Below are positions 20,443 to 30,480 of a stretch of DNA of 64,000 bases, piece by piece. The notes under the pieces were generated by a model. It worked only from the letters and a program-made list of their open reading frames with translations. It did not search any database and was not told the DNA's origin. Origin of the DNA: Mesostigma viride (taxonomy: Eukaryota; Streptophyta; Mesostigmatophyceae; Mesostigmatales; Mesostigmataceae); contig RPFO01000163.1 of assembly GCA_009746045.1 (NCBI GenBank), forward strand, positions 173,358 to 237,357. Direction: 5' to 3'. The first letter of the stretch is position 1, and each line of letters begins with the position of its first letter. The translations under genes and the position numbers were made by a program.

Positions 20443-21096
20443 ATTTGCGCAGCAACTCGTCAGCAGAGCTTGTGAGCTCCTGGTCCTTGCCGGCTGGAAT
20501 GACCCTAGGCTGCTGGCTAGCAACCTTTATCCTCACACCAGGCCTACGACCCTCGATAGGCTCGCCACTCGTCGTGACGACCAAGGTTCGTGTGTGAAGA
20601 CGCTCGTTGCCTCGTTGAGCCTCGAGCTATATGCAACCTCGTTCCATCCTTGTTCCTCGGTCATGAGCAACGCTGGGCAACGCTACATTGCCAGAGCCTC
20701 GTATCGCTGCCCTGCATCCTTGTTGCAGGCAGCATACAGGAATCTCTGGCTATCCTGTGTCTAGGACAGCACAGGACCTGCCACAGTCCTGCAAGGACTT
20801 ACATCCTTGCAGACCTGCTGGCTGGTTACTGGCTTCTACTAGCCACAGTACCGTTGAGCCCTCAGTACACTGTGTCCCAGTCACGTGAGAGTACAGGCTA
20901 AGCCTGTGCAGGCACGGCCTGCCACGTGTCCTGTCCACTATGCCCTGAGTGTGCCCCGCCCTCGCCCACCGGTCGGCAGTACTTCGGGACTTGATAACTT
21001 TCTAGTCCCTTGTCTGTTCTAGGCGGTTGACACGGCGTTGGAAAGGTCTCCTCAACCTGCATCCATCTAGCACATTGGTGCCCCAATATGCTAACT
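20443..21096 (-). repeat. LTR B, left (3') copy
   Basis: Matches 31640-32293 with a constant offset of 11197 and no difference seen. In minus sense it begins AGTTAGCATATTGGGG and ends GCGCAAAT. Its first ~130 bases resemble LTR A (GATGGAT, then CTTTCCA-CG spaced similarly, and AAAGTTAT), so A and B are related families. Confidence 0.95.
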
Positions 21097-21757
21097 CCAA
21101 CCCTTTCTTGTTTTGGAGCTTGGACCAGCCTGAGAACCTATCAGCCACTGTCCCCACAAGCCTTTAGACATCTGATCCCTCCCAGAGACCAGACCTGCCT
21201 TTTCTTTTGGAACCTGAGGTGCCTCCAAATATTAGCTAGGCCTGCTCATTGGTTCAAAGGTTGCCCTCTGACCCACATGACATCCCAACCCTTTCTTTGG
21301 GAACCTGGTGTAGATTAAAGTTAGGTCTTCACTTAGTCAGAGGAGTTTGGATAGAGGAGTCCATGAACGTACTATTGTGAGTTCCTGGTCATCCAGTTAT
21401 CACAGGCGCCCGTTCATATGGCGCCCGCCACGGAGCCTCCTTTATCTTTTAAATCCTTCCAAAGACTGAGAGAGCCCTGACAAATGTTAGTCAACACATG
21501 GGGAGCCCATGTCCTCACTGAGGGATAAACTCAGGATTCATACATGCCAGGCTGAGGTCAGCTGGGGAATCGAACCCCACCCCATCTCCTCCAGGTTTGG
21601 ATCAGCTCCTGGAACTGAGCATCACAAACAACAAAACATGACAATAACAAGATTATGTTTTATTATAAAGGAGTATAACCCATAGTGAGGCCCCTGGCAA
21701 CCATGTCCAACATGGTCACACAACCAGGGATTTTATTAGCATGCAACAGGTTGGTTA
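21097..21757 (-). other. 3' noncoding region of element B
   Basis: About 660 bases between the 3' LTR and the nested LINE B. A polypurine-like tract lies against the LTR at 21097-21109 (minus sense). A GGGGTTCGATTCCCC-like sequence near 21571-21585 resembles a tRNA T-arm, but no cloverleaf forms. No ORF supported. Confidence 0.6.
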
Positions 21758-23340
21758 CAGAGAATATATATTAAAAATATAATTACTTACAACAGAGTGA
21801 AATCACTCAAACCAAAGCAAACGCCCAACTATAAACCTACATACAGAGCCATGTCAAAGCTCTATACTACGATAAGACCAATGGAAACGCCTAACGGGAG
21901 GAACCTAATAGCCCTGCTGCACCGCAAAATCAGCCCGCGTACGGCGGAGCATGATGTCAGCCATGGCCCGAGTCAGCGCCACCGACAAGCGCTGACGCCA
22001 ATATGACGTCCAGGTCCGCGCCGACCATGGGGCCCGCTGGCCCTCCAGGTCCAGCCGGTCCTCCCGGAGCCGGCAACACTCCTTGAAGAAGGCGGAGGTC
22101 AGGGGCCCCATGGCCCCAAACTCCTCCAGGACAAAGGGCACCACACGAGGGTGCCCGACGTCGCCGTAGGCCAGGAGCTTGGCCCGCTCCGCCCGGTCCG
22201 CCGTGTAACCTGCCGTGAGGGAGGCCCCAGCCACGTGGCTAAGAGCCAAGGGCCGCGCCACCGAAACGTCAATAAGCAGATGCCGGCCACCCCCCTCAAA
22301 GTCCAGCACCACGATGTCAGGCCGGTGGTTGGGGGAATAGAAGGCAGCGCCATCCGCATCCTCGGACCGGATGTTCGCGTGGGGGAAAACCGACCGAATC
22401 ATGGCGAGCACCACCGTCAGGAGGACAGTGTGCAAATACAAATACCAATTCTGATTCTGTTGGCCCCCCATGCAGGCAAGGTAGTGAGTCCCCGTGGGAT
22501 CCAGCGGCTGCCCACAGCTACCACAAGGCCGCCCGGCCGGAACAAGAGGCTGCGGGGCAAATAGCTGGTGCCGGAGCGCCACCGAGTAGTGGCTGGGAGC
22601 CAAGGCGAATGGGGGGGCCATGGGAAGAGCACGAAGGTACGCCGAGCCCACACTCCGCAAGGGAAGCGAGAACAGCCACGCACGTCCCTGGGCGTTGAGG
22701 TCCGCGAAAAGAGCAATCCAATCAGCCGTGTGCAGAATACCCGCGTAGGTTTTCTGGTGTTTATCGATGACGCGAGCAGGGAATGCGGCGGGAGATTGAA
22801 CGGAGGCGACCGAGGGAGTGCCGCGAGGGAGGTGGCGCTGTACCGCCTGAGCGGCACGGACGGGAGAACAGGCCTGCTGGATCTCAGCATAGGCCTCCTG
22901 GATGGCGGTGACGAAGGGCAAAGGGCTGCTGGGGTCCAGGAGGTCAGGCGCTGCCGTAGCCAAAAGGGGCAGGAGCCGGCAGCTGTCCGCCCACGACTGA
23001 GCGACGGAGCCCAAAAATGCTGCTGGGGCCAGCCGGGCGGCACGAGTCAGACCGCAGCCACCCATCCGTGCAGGCAGGGAGGCAATGCGAATAGCATGTG
23101 GCGGGAGGTCGGGGCCCGGGACCAGCTGCGCCAAGGCCGACTGGATGCGTTCGTCGTGGCCCTCGGCGGCCAGCCGGACCTGAGCCGGAAGAGCGCCCCG
23201 GAGCCAGTGAACGACGCGAGGGTGAGCGCAAAACCACAGAAGCAGACCCTTGGTCTGCGAATCATGAAGGCGCGCAATCAAGGGCAGTACCTCAGTGCGT
23301 GCCTCGAGGGCGGCCCGCAGAGCATCGCAGAGAATATATA
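21758..23340 (-). mobile_element. LINE B: 5'-truncated REL-type LINE with 13-bp target duplication
   Basis: Nearly identical to LINE A (52361-53940). The 3' end is ATTATATTTTTAATATATA (minus sense). CAGAGAATATATA flanks it at 21758-21770 and 23328-23340, overlapping the AT-rich 3' end. The element is truncated in the reverse transcriptase thumb at about 23327. It is nested in the 3' region of LTR element B, 75 bases from the TTAA transposon. Confidence 0.9.
21905..23327 (-). CDS. C-terminal part of LINE polyprotein: RT thumb, zinc finger, restriction-like endonuclease (LINE B)
   Basis: An unbroken minus-strand frame of about 474 LINE residues (a start codon in flanking DNA at 23410 is fortuitous). 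It starts in the reverse transcriptase thumb (KGLLLWFCAHPRVVHWLRG), then a helical linker, a CCHC finger CGSCGQPLDPTGTHYLAC, and a PD-(D/E)xK restriction-like endonuclease: RPDIVVLDFEGGG, LLIDVSVARP and AKLLAY. This is the arrangement of R2/NeSL/HERO-type LINEs, which nick a defined target and prime reverse transcription there. LINE A has a 2-base insertion in this stretch; B does not. Without the RT core the copy cannot move itself. Confidence 0.85.
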
Positions 23341-23414
23341 CAAATGTACAGCAACCTGTTAGAGCCAACACTTGGGCTGCCCTTGCAGGGTCCATTCCAT
23401 GAAGACCCAAGGCC
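23341..23414. other. Residual element B sequence between two nested insertions
   Basis: 75 bases of host element left between the LINE B duplication and the TTAA transposon end. Nothing else seen. Confidence 0.5.
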
Positions 23415-25309
23415 CATTACAAAGGAGGTGGCACCCCAAAACCCTTAAAAATTGAACTATGGTAATAACACTTGAAATTCATTTGCACAATGCTGAAATA
23501 TGATTGCGGGCACTAAATAACATCTCTTGTGAGTTGTCCATGCACTTGTTGGGGGTACTACCCCCAAGTATACGCCAATATTGTGCTATAAATAGAAAAA
23601 GACGCTAATTAGGGCTGGGTATGCCCCAGCCAATGCACACATTTGTTGGCAACCAAAAATCAACCATTTGTAGTTCCCTGAGTGTGTAGCTTGCTGAGCT
23701 ATTTACATCATGGAAATGGCAAAACCTTGAACAGTTATTAATTTTCCCGCAAAACAGGTCTTTTTTTACCGGACATAGGGAATAAACATATCATAAACAC
23801 TTCAGATAAGGCCACAAAATCAAGCGAAAATCCGGCTAACAGGGGGACAGCAGTGGTCCAAGTCCCAGGTCATTCCGACAAGTCTAGCTCAAGTTATAAG
23901 GTTTTGCGTGCTAAAACCTGAACATACGCTAAATGAGGTTTTTCTGTGTATAAGGCCACCTAGACATCATGTTTTCCATCCAAGAGGCCAAAAAACATGC
24001 CCAACTCGATCACACAACATAAGAAAAGGCTAGGCACCTCATCTGCCCTCCCCTGCCCTCAGCATGGCCAGCCTTGCCAGCGTGCGCATAGCAACACCAT
24101 CGCTAGGCATACACGCACCAAGAGAGCATACACTAAGCTCAGCCCAAGTTTACCATGTAAATTTATGCCAAGAACTCAGCAAGTATACGTGTAAAAACCT
24201 TAGAAAGACTGCCCAAGCAATAGAGGCAACTGCAGCCTGCAAACTTGGCAGCAAATCATACATGTTGTCTGCCAAGCATTCACATCCTATCCAGCTTGCC
24301 TTGCTGCACACATAGCAGGGAAGTCTTAATGGTTATAGCTCAACAAGGAAAGCAATGGAAACACCTATCTAATGCAATGCCACTCATGCAGTATGGCCAG
24401 CAAAAGAACCACTCTCACCTTCCTTTCCAATAGGGCAATTTGCTAAGAAGCTGATGCCAGCTTGTTAGCCTCTAGGCACATGCCGGATGTCGTTCTAAAA
24501 CAGGCGTGTCAGATCCGGCACATAACAAAGCGTCTGAGCAAGCTCACGTCCAAAGGATTATGGAAAACAAATGTCAACACATTACCAACAACTTGACCTC
24601 GGCGCATTTAGCATGCCAGCCACAAACTACACGAAATTGTACGAAATAGCTAGGAATCTGACGATGCAACCGAAAGAAATGGAGCGCTTCCTGCAGGGAA
24701 ACTGCCCGAAAAAAAGGCGAAAGGCCGACGTTAATGCACCTGCCTGCGTGGAAATGTTTCATGCATAAACTGGCACGCAAGCTCGAACAATAAAAGACAT
24801 CATCCATGGATCAGGCGAACAAGGAAGGTGCGCCTTCCGTGAATACGTCGAAGGCGACATGCGCAGGCCTGCGTAGGTTCTTACCTTGAATGCCGGAAAT
24901 GTAAAAGAAACCGGGAAGCTTCGGCACAAACTCGACAACACCATTAAGTTAGCTTCATAATCGCTCTTTAGAGCCTACGTTGCCTCACAATAGCTGCCGT
25001 AAACCTGCATTAAATTTCATGATCCGCAAGAGAAATTATATCCTGGACCCCCGCGCCCGTAGCCGTTCGAGAAATTAGCGATATTGCAAACCGTAAACTT
25101 GCCGCCTCGAAATGAGGTCATCAACTAATCTTCTGCGAAATTCAAGCATTTTTTCTAGCTGTTTACGTGCCATATCGATTAATATTGCATAAAGGCATGC
25201 CGCCATGGCCACTTCCGCGAGGGTTGAGCGGTCCGGGCACACATTATACACCGTACGGACGGTACCGCGAATTTTTTGGCGCGGAAAATATTCGGCGCGC
25301 CACGTCCCC
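23415..25309 (-). mobile_element. TTAA-type DNA transposon, copy 2 (inverted relative to copy 1)
   Basis: The right end (minus sense) reads TTAA then GGGGACGTGGCGCG and aligns for over 110 bases with the left end of copy 1 at 38300. The left end aligns with the right end of copy 1 (CCAAAA...AAAA), and both carry GGGGGTA(G/C)TACCCCC and AAAAAGACGCTA-type blocks. TTAA is at 25310-25313; the other side has a diverged TTAC. No transposase ORF; a short ORF (25075-25260) shares only LAEVAMA with copy 1. Confidence 0.65.
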
Positions 25310-25485
25310 TTAAGACTCTTCTGCAGCTCCATGACAGAGCCAGGCGAAATTCTCAGCCAGGGGAGTGACTCCACCCTGACCCCTGTCCAGCAGAGTGTGT
25401 CTGAACTCTGAAGGACCTGCTGCCAGCCACCACGTGGCTGCCCAGCCCACTGGGATGCCTCCCACCTAGAGCAAGGCTGTTTGGT

Positions 25486-28185
25486 CTACTCTGGCCCTCC
25501 CCCCTTGGAGGCCATGAGCCCACGAAGCAAAGGGTATTGCAGCTCAGCCTTCTCCTCCAGCTTGGTGAGAGCATCTGCAGGGTTGTCCACGCCAGCCACA
25601 TGTTCAATGTTAGCTAAGCAAGACATTTCCTTGAGCAACAAATAATCAAGGTCCCTGCTCCTGGCCAGCTGCCTGTGCACAAACTGCACCATGCCCATGC
25701 TGTCAGTTCTTACCAGTGTGTGCATCTGCAACCGACAGGAAGCCACTTGACATAGCTGGTAAAATAGCTCCCTCAAGTAAAGAGCAGTATGAAGCCCTTC
25801 ACAGATTGCCCTGCACTCAGCAATGTCACTGCTGGGAGTTACCCTGTTTTGCAACCGACTGTACCAGCAGACCAGAGAGGACTGTTCCTGCACCAGGGAT
25901 ATTAATGCTGCTGCACGGCCCCTGACCTCTGTGACCTTCCTACTATCCATAGAACTGTCCACATAGAGCATCATGTCAAAAGGCCTGTACAAATCCAAAG
26001 GACCCAGCATGAGAGGGGGAGACATGCGAACAGCCTCTACCACTCTCTCAGCACCCACCTCAACCAGTTGGGAATCGGTCAACCGACTCAGTACCAACAG
26101 GTCAGGAGCACAAATGCTGGCCAGCCATGCCAACATACCTCGTATTGTTGCACATCTGGCCTGGGTGATGGGCTCCTGCAAGGCATCTATGATCTGCTGA
26201 GGATAATCCTTACCACCCTCCAGCTGGATGGACCATGTACCCTGCTGATGGACCAAGGTCGCCTGCATTCCACAAAACACCATGGGCTCATTCTCAACCA
26301 TGTACTGGATCTTACCCAGTTCAAACCGTTTCTGGATCCTGGCCAGAGTCAACTCTTGCCAAGTGGGATGGCCCAGGAGATGCAGATCATCACCATGCAG
26401 GGAGGCAAACGCTGGCAGCCCCTCATAGCTACCCTGAAACAGACAAGGATCAACTGGAGAGACTGAGAGACCACAGACAGACCTGAGGTACTTCTCCAAG
26501 CTCTTCCTCCAGATGATGGGACTCGATCTAAGGCCTTCCACGCCTTTGAGAATCCTCAAATACCTCGTCTTCAGCTCTGCCCTCCACACTGCAGGCACCT
26601 TAACAAAGAAAGGGGGTATTGTGCGCCAAGTATCCTGTGCTTCCTGCTGATCACCCTTAAGAAAAGCCCTCTTGAAATCTACCAACACAGAGCTATAGGG
26701 TATCCCCTTCTGCAGAAAAGACAAATAAATGCACAACAAAATCCTCCATGTATCATGCAGCATCCCTGGTGTGTAAAGCTCCTCATCTGCTAACTGTCCA
26801 GTGCCATGGTACTCAGTCACAACTGGTCTAACATGTGGCACCTGCACGCCATCTACCTCCTTGAGCTTGAGGACAAACATCAACCTGAGCAGCTGGTGAT
26901 CCTCAGGGAGGACATCCACAGGCTCTGCACAGTTGGCAACTATCCACTCATGCCCAGAAGCAACAAAGCCAAGAGTCCATGCCTTAGCCATCTTGGGGCT
27001 TTGCATCATCTCCACTAGCTTGCGCCAAGGTACAGGACTCGTTCCTGGGATCTGGTACCTCTGCACACCCAACTCACGTGGGTCAAACGTAGTAGGGAGG
27101 ATCAGCAGGTCCCCAGCAATGGGCTCCTTTGTATCAGGACCCTCTGCCTCTAGACCCCTCACAGCCCTTACAGCCACACTAAGACCCTGGGAGTAGCGAT
27201 ATCTCTGCAAGGGAAGGCGGCCCTGCCCTTCTAATGCTAGCTCCTCAGAGGATATCCTCACCCCTGGTAAGCACAAGAAGTTCTGACCTAGAATGGCAGG
27301 CCCCTGATACCCTTCAACCACACTGAACGTGGTGGGCACCCCCAGGATAGGCACACTCACTTCTCCCAAGATCTTCATGGACACATTCCCAGAGAAATCA
27401 GACACAGCTAGGCAGCTAGGGGATGACCACTGCAAGCCTGCAGCATCCTCTACCCTTAGAATGGACACCTGTGAGTTGGTATCCACTTCTAGTGCTGGTG
27501 CCCCACATGACCCCCATCCCGTGAGCTTAGATACCTTGGGATCACGCTTGCTGTTCTGCAGAGCTCGAATGATGTCCGCCATAAGCAGCCCCCTGGACTG
27601 TGGTGCAGCCCTGGCCACCTCTGGCCTTGTGACAGACGTCTCAGCAGACTCCTGCTCACCCTCATCCATCCAGGACAGACCATAATCCAAGCATGGTGGG
27701 TTAGCATCTGCTGCCTGGCTCTCATCCTGCTCATCTCCCTCCAAGGGAGGATCAGGGCCGTCTTCAGGCCAGATTGCAGTTGGCCTTCTCTCCTTGACGT
27801 GAGCCCAGGATAGCCTGTACACGTGCTTGGGATTACTCTCCAAAGCCACCAGACAAGAATGGTTAGCTTCTTCAACATGGGTTACCTGCCCATCTTGCCA
27901 CTTGCCACGCTTGCCTGGTAATGACGGTTCCTTCCACATCCTGACCCTCAGTCCCACCTGGGGCCTCAGCATTTTCCAACCCTTGTCCTTACGCCTCAAT
28001 CTGGAAAACACCCTGTCTGCCTTCTTCAGGCAGGCTGCCACCACGTCCTGTGATAGCATACCAAACTGCAATGCCAGGGGAGAGACTGCCACACCATCAT
28101 AGTAATAGGTTACCCTGTGGTTAAGCTGCTCCTCAATCCCCTTACACCAAGCTGCTTTCTCTAGAGCTGATGCCACAACAGGCAC
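25486..28185 (-). CDS. pol: Pol: integrase tail, retropepsin-like block, copia-type RT and RNase H (element B)
   Basis: 899 residues in one frame. Residues 1-140 continue the integrase C-terminus (SH3-like KEPSLPGKRGKW). Retropepsin-like block: EVDTNSQVSI (Asp235), SDFSG, EGYQGPAILGQNF (to 303). Reverse transcriptase of the copia type from about 390: VDFKRAFLKGD at 502-512, DPCLF at 579-583, and the polymerase loop LHGDDLHLLG (Asp599, Asp600). RNase H: YVDSS (Asp743), SSDIAECRA (Glu790), VRTDS (Asp828), ending NPADALTK (868-875). The start at 28185 is not a true start; coding arrives from the 28161-29072 frame by a frame change within about 15 bases. YxDD has become HGDD, which is unusual. 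Confidence 0.85.
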   Translation of the reverse strand: MPVVASALEKAAWCKGIEEQLNHRVTYYYDGVAVSPLALQFGMLSQDVVAACLKKADRVFSRLRRKDKGWKMLRPQVGLRVRMWKEPSLPGKRGKWQDGQVTHVEEANHSCLVALESNPKHVYRLSWAHVKERRPTAIWPEDGPDPPLEGDEQDESQAADANPPCLDYGLSWMDEGEQESAETSVTRPEVARAAPQSRGLLMADIIRALQNSKRDPKVSKLTGWGSCGAPALEVDTNSQVSILRVEDAAGLQWSSPSCLAVSDFSGNVSMKILGEVSVPILGVPTTFSVVEGYQGPAILGQNFLCLPGVRISSEELALEGQGRLPLQRYRYSQGLSVAVRAVRGLEAEGPDTKEPIAGDLLILPTTFDPRELGVQRYQIPGTSPVPWRKLVEMMQSPKMAKAWTLGFVASGHEWIVANCAEPVDVLPEDHQLLRLMFVLKLKEVDGVQVPHVRPVVTEYHGTGQLADEELYTPGMLHDTWRILLCIYLSFLQKGIPYSSVLVDFKRAFLKGDQQEAQDTWRTIPPFFVKVPAVWRAELKTRYLRILKGVEGLRSSPIIWRKSLEKYLRSVCGLSVSPVDPCLFQGSYEGLPAFASLHGDDLHLLGHPTWQELTLARIQKRFELGKIQYMVENEPMVFCGMQATLVHQQGTWSIQLEGGKDYPQQIIDALQEPITQARCATIRGMLAWLASICAPDLLVLSRLTDSQLVEVGAERVVEAVRMSPPLMLGPLDLYRPFDMMLYVDSSMDSRKVTEVRGRAAALISLVQEQSSLVCWYSRLQNRVTPSSDIAECRAICEGLHTALYLRELFYQLCQVASCRLQMHTLVRTDSMGMVQFVHRQLARSRDLDYLLLKEMSCLANIEHVAGVDNPADALTKLEEKAELQYPLLRGLMASKGGGPE

Positions 28186-29072
28186 ACTCTAGCTGCTAGC
28201 ACCACTGTTTTTACTTCACGTATAGATCTCTCTACAGCTCCCTGCTGCCCATGGCATTCCCTAGGGACCACTACCAACTTACAAGGAAGCTGGTCAGCCA
28301 GCTTGATCAAGCAGTCAAACTGCAAGTCAGCTTGCACCTTGGTGTACACCCCAAAGCCTGGCAACAAAGACTGGAGACCCATCAACAGCTGATGCTCCTG
28401 CATTCCAGGAAGAATGGTCAGCAACCTATATCTGCTAAACCTATCCACCCCCACCAACAGATACATGCCCCTGATGTGTTGGATGTCCACCTGGATATCC
28501 CCCCGCTCTCTAGCAGGTTCTCTGGCATGGGACTGTGGGAGGCGAACAGCATTCTCCTGACAGACACAATTCTGAGCAGCTGCACTGCAGGCCTCTAGCA
28601 AAGGCTCCTTGCCAATCTTCCAAGCAAACATCTCTGCCTGCTTAGAGTGACCAAAGATATGGTGTAGAGTGTTTCCAGCCTGAGCATAGCTCAACCCCCT
28701 GTCAGCCTGGCTGCACAGAGAGGAACGTGACAAAGACTGTGTGCTTGGGATAGCACGACCCACCTGCTGTTCTCTTGCTCCAGGGACCTCCTCCAAGGTA
28801 GCTCGGCTCCCAGAGCCAGCCCCGGTTCCCACAGAAGCTGCAGGTCCTTCCAGTCTGGCGGCTTGACTCCCAGAGTCAACCCCAACAACTGGAGACCCTG
28901 CACCTGCCACAGGCACAGGGAATTCCACTGCTGCAGCAGCGTTATTGCAATCATTGAGTGGAAGCACCTCATCATTCCCAACCCCTTGCTGCTGCACAAG
29001 AGGGACACCCCCATTACTATGTACAACTGTTCGTCCCACTAGGGGTGATTGACTATTTACAGGGGACAACAT
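28161..29072 (-). CDS. Integrase N-terminal and core domains (element B)
   Basis: 303 residues. The first 125 are low-complexity Gly/Ala/Ser-rich. The zinc module follows (H137/H138, H142, C162, C169/C171) and the DDE core: Asp196 (QVDIQHIRG), Asp249 (VQADLQF) and Glu281 (HGQQGAVER), with 31 residues between the last two. It stops at 28161, 24 bases after the next frame becomes usable. In element A the same region is one frame, so the break here is most likely a mutation. It follows gag with 6 bases between. Confidence 0.8.
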   Translation of the reverse strand: MLSPVNSQSPLVGRTVVHSNGGVPLVQQQGVGNDEVLPLNDCNNAAAAVEFPVPVAGAGSPVVGVDSGSQAARLEGPAASVGTGAGSGSRATLEEVPGAREQQVGRAIPSTQSLSRSSLCSQADRGLSYAQAGNTLHHIFGHSKQAEMFAWKIGKEPLLEACSAAAQNCVCQENAVRLPQSHAREPARERGDIQVDIQHIRGMYLLVGVDRFSRYRLLTILPGMQEHQLLMGLQSLLPGFGVYTKVQADLQFDCLIKLADQLPCKLVVVPRECHGQQGAVERSIREVKTVVLAARVCLLWHQL

Positions 29073-29078
29073 CTCAAG

Positions 29079-30041
29079 TCATGGCTTACCCACCTGGCCA
29101 GAGCCTGCTCCAGCAGACTTGGCCTGGTCTGGGCAGTCACGTCGCCAATGACCCGTCCTGCCACATCCAAAGCATTTGTCATCCTTCCCAGCAGCAGCCT
29201 TCTTCAGGCCACCCTGGTTCTGGCTGCTCTGACTGGCCTGGGTGCCCTGGCCCTGGCTCTTGCCTTGCCCTTGGCCACCCTTGTTCTGCTGACCACCCTG
29301 GTGACCACCAGCCTGCTGCTGACCCTTGCCTTTGGATCCCTGCTGCTGGCCCTTGCCACCCTGGTTACCATTCTGCCTGCGCCTGTTAGCCCTCTGACGC
29401 CTACTAGGTCTGGTTTCTCCCTGAGCACCCTGCCCAGGGGCGTCACCATGGACCTGATGAGCGGAGGCTGAAGGGGCACCAGTCACCTGGATTGCCTTGC
29501 AAGCAGCATTGTCAGATGGACGGATATTGAAAATAACCTTTTGCAAGGCTGGCCACGTCCCATCTGTCTGATCAGCAAACATCCTAGCTGCATTTCTCCC
29601 ATCCACACTCAGCCCCATGCGATCCAGGAAGTAATCTGCCACTGCTCTATCAGTCAGATTGAAGCCATGCTTGGCCCCCTTCTCCCTGATGCGTGTGAGC
29701 CGCTGCAGCTCCTCAGCTATTGTGCCCTTGATCTCAAAGGTATCATAGCTGAGCTTATAGTGATTAGTGAGGTTGAGTACCTTATCAGAAAACTCCTGAC
29801 GTAGGCCCTCTAGGAACTGAGACCAAGTCAGCTTGTCCTTGACAGCCTGCCTAGCCTTGTCCCTCACCCGCTCACTTGAATCCCTATTAGTCGTGGATGT
29901 GTGGAATACCTGCACAAGGTTGACAGTGGGATCTACAGAGCATGAAACTAGCTCCATATCCTCCAACCACTTGTCTAGCTCTTCCTGTCCCACAGGAGGC
30001 TTGAGAGGCTTCTGGCCATTCATCACAGCCACAGCACTCAT
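29079..30041 (-). CDS. gag: Gag with zinc knuckle (element B)
   Basis: 320 residues from the favoured start MSAVAVMNGQ (an in-frame ATG at 30152 exists, but the 37 extra residues are low-quality). A helical gag-like domain (EELDKWLEDMELVSC, WSQFLEGLRQEFSDKVLN, RIREKGAKHGFNLTDRAVA) is followed by a Gln/Gly/Lys-rich linker and the knuckle CFGCGRTGHWRRDC (C-x2-C-x4-H-x4-C). The AHGFN/KHGFN phrase before the final helices is shared with element A gag. The single frame is intact. It would package element RNA. Confidence 0.8.
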   Translation of the reverse strand: MSAVAVMNGQKPLKPPVGQEELDKWLEDMELVSCSVDPTVNLVQVFHTSTTNRDSSERVRDKARQAVKDKLTWSQFLEGLRQEFSDKVLNLTNHYKLSYDTFEIKGTIAEELQRLTRIREKGAKHGFNLTDRAVADYFLDRMGLSVDGRNAARMFADQTDGTWPALQKVIFNIRPSDNAACKAIQVTGAPSASAHQVHGDAPGQGAQGETRPSRRQRANRRRQNGNQGGKGQQQGSKGKGQQQAGGHQGGQQNKGGQGQGKSQGQGTQASQSSQNQGGLKKAAAGKDDKCFGCGRTGHWRRDCPDQAKSAGAGSGQVGKP

Positions 30042-30480
30042 ATGAGGTCTAGTCCCAGGCAAAGCACGAGGGTCACTGCCAATGACAGCAGCTCCTACTG
30101 GTGCTAATGGCGCAGGAACATAGCTGCAGGAACACCAGACGCAGGCACACATGGTCTCTTACCAGGTGCTTGACGTTCAGCATCATTCTGGCCCTCCCCC
30201 GTCAGCACCACGCCGTCGGTTGGCCACCCTGCACGCTCCTCCCCTTGTGCCACCTCTTTCCTCTTCCGGTTGGACGCCCTCCTGCCATTGACGCCCTCTG
30301 CCGTTGGGATTGCCTGTCCCTCTGGCACGACGTTGGCGGGGCCTCCCGTGTCTGCCCTTGCCTCACCCCCGCCATCCCCCGCTCCCGCCCCGCTCCCGCT
30401 GCCGCCCCGCGCGTGTTACGAAGCATTATAGAATACCACAGAAAACACACGCAGATATGGCCGCTGGAACCCACTCAGGC
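30042..30480 (-). other. Linker between ORF1-B and gag
   Basis: About 440 bases, GC-rich, with short Arg/Gly-rich frames only. No confident coding. It might carry a separate leader for gag translation. Confidence 0.4.

Noticed and set aside
20590-20901. Small ORFs in the LTRs of element B (same in 31787-32098)
   Set aside because: They repeat only because the LTRs are duplicates; no domain or codon signal.
21560-21610. tRNA gene suggested by a GGGGTTCGATTCCCC-like word
   Set aside because: No matching acceptor or anticodon stem at the right distance.
22568-23362. 264-codon plus-strand ORF (and similar ones at 53394-53996, 54027-54815, 54785-55501)
   Set aside because: Antisense to the conserved LINE RT/endonuclease frames; no domain and composition mirrors the opposite strand.
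28160-28190. Programmed ribosomal frameshift between integrase frames of element B
   Set aside because: Element A reads through the same region in one frame and no slippery heptamer is obvious; simple indel is more likely.
28860-28880. VDSGSQ in the integrase ORF of element B as an upstream protease active site
   Set aside because: It sits in low-complexity Gly/Ala/Ser sequence, has no flap or second LG motif, and is absent from elements 1 and A.
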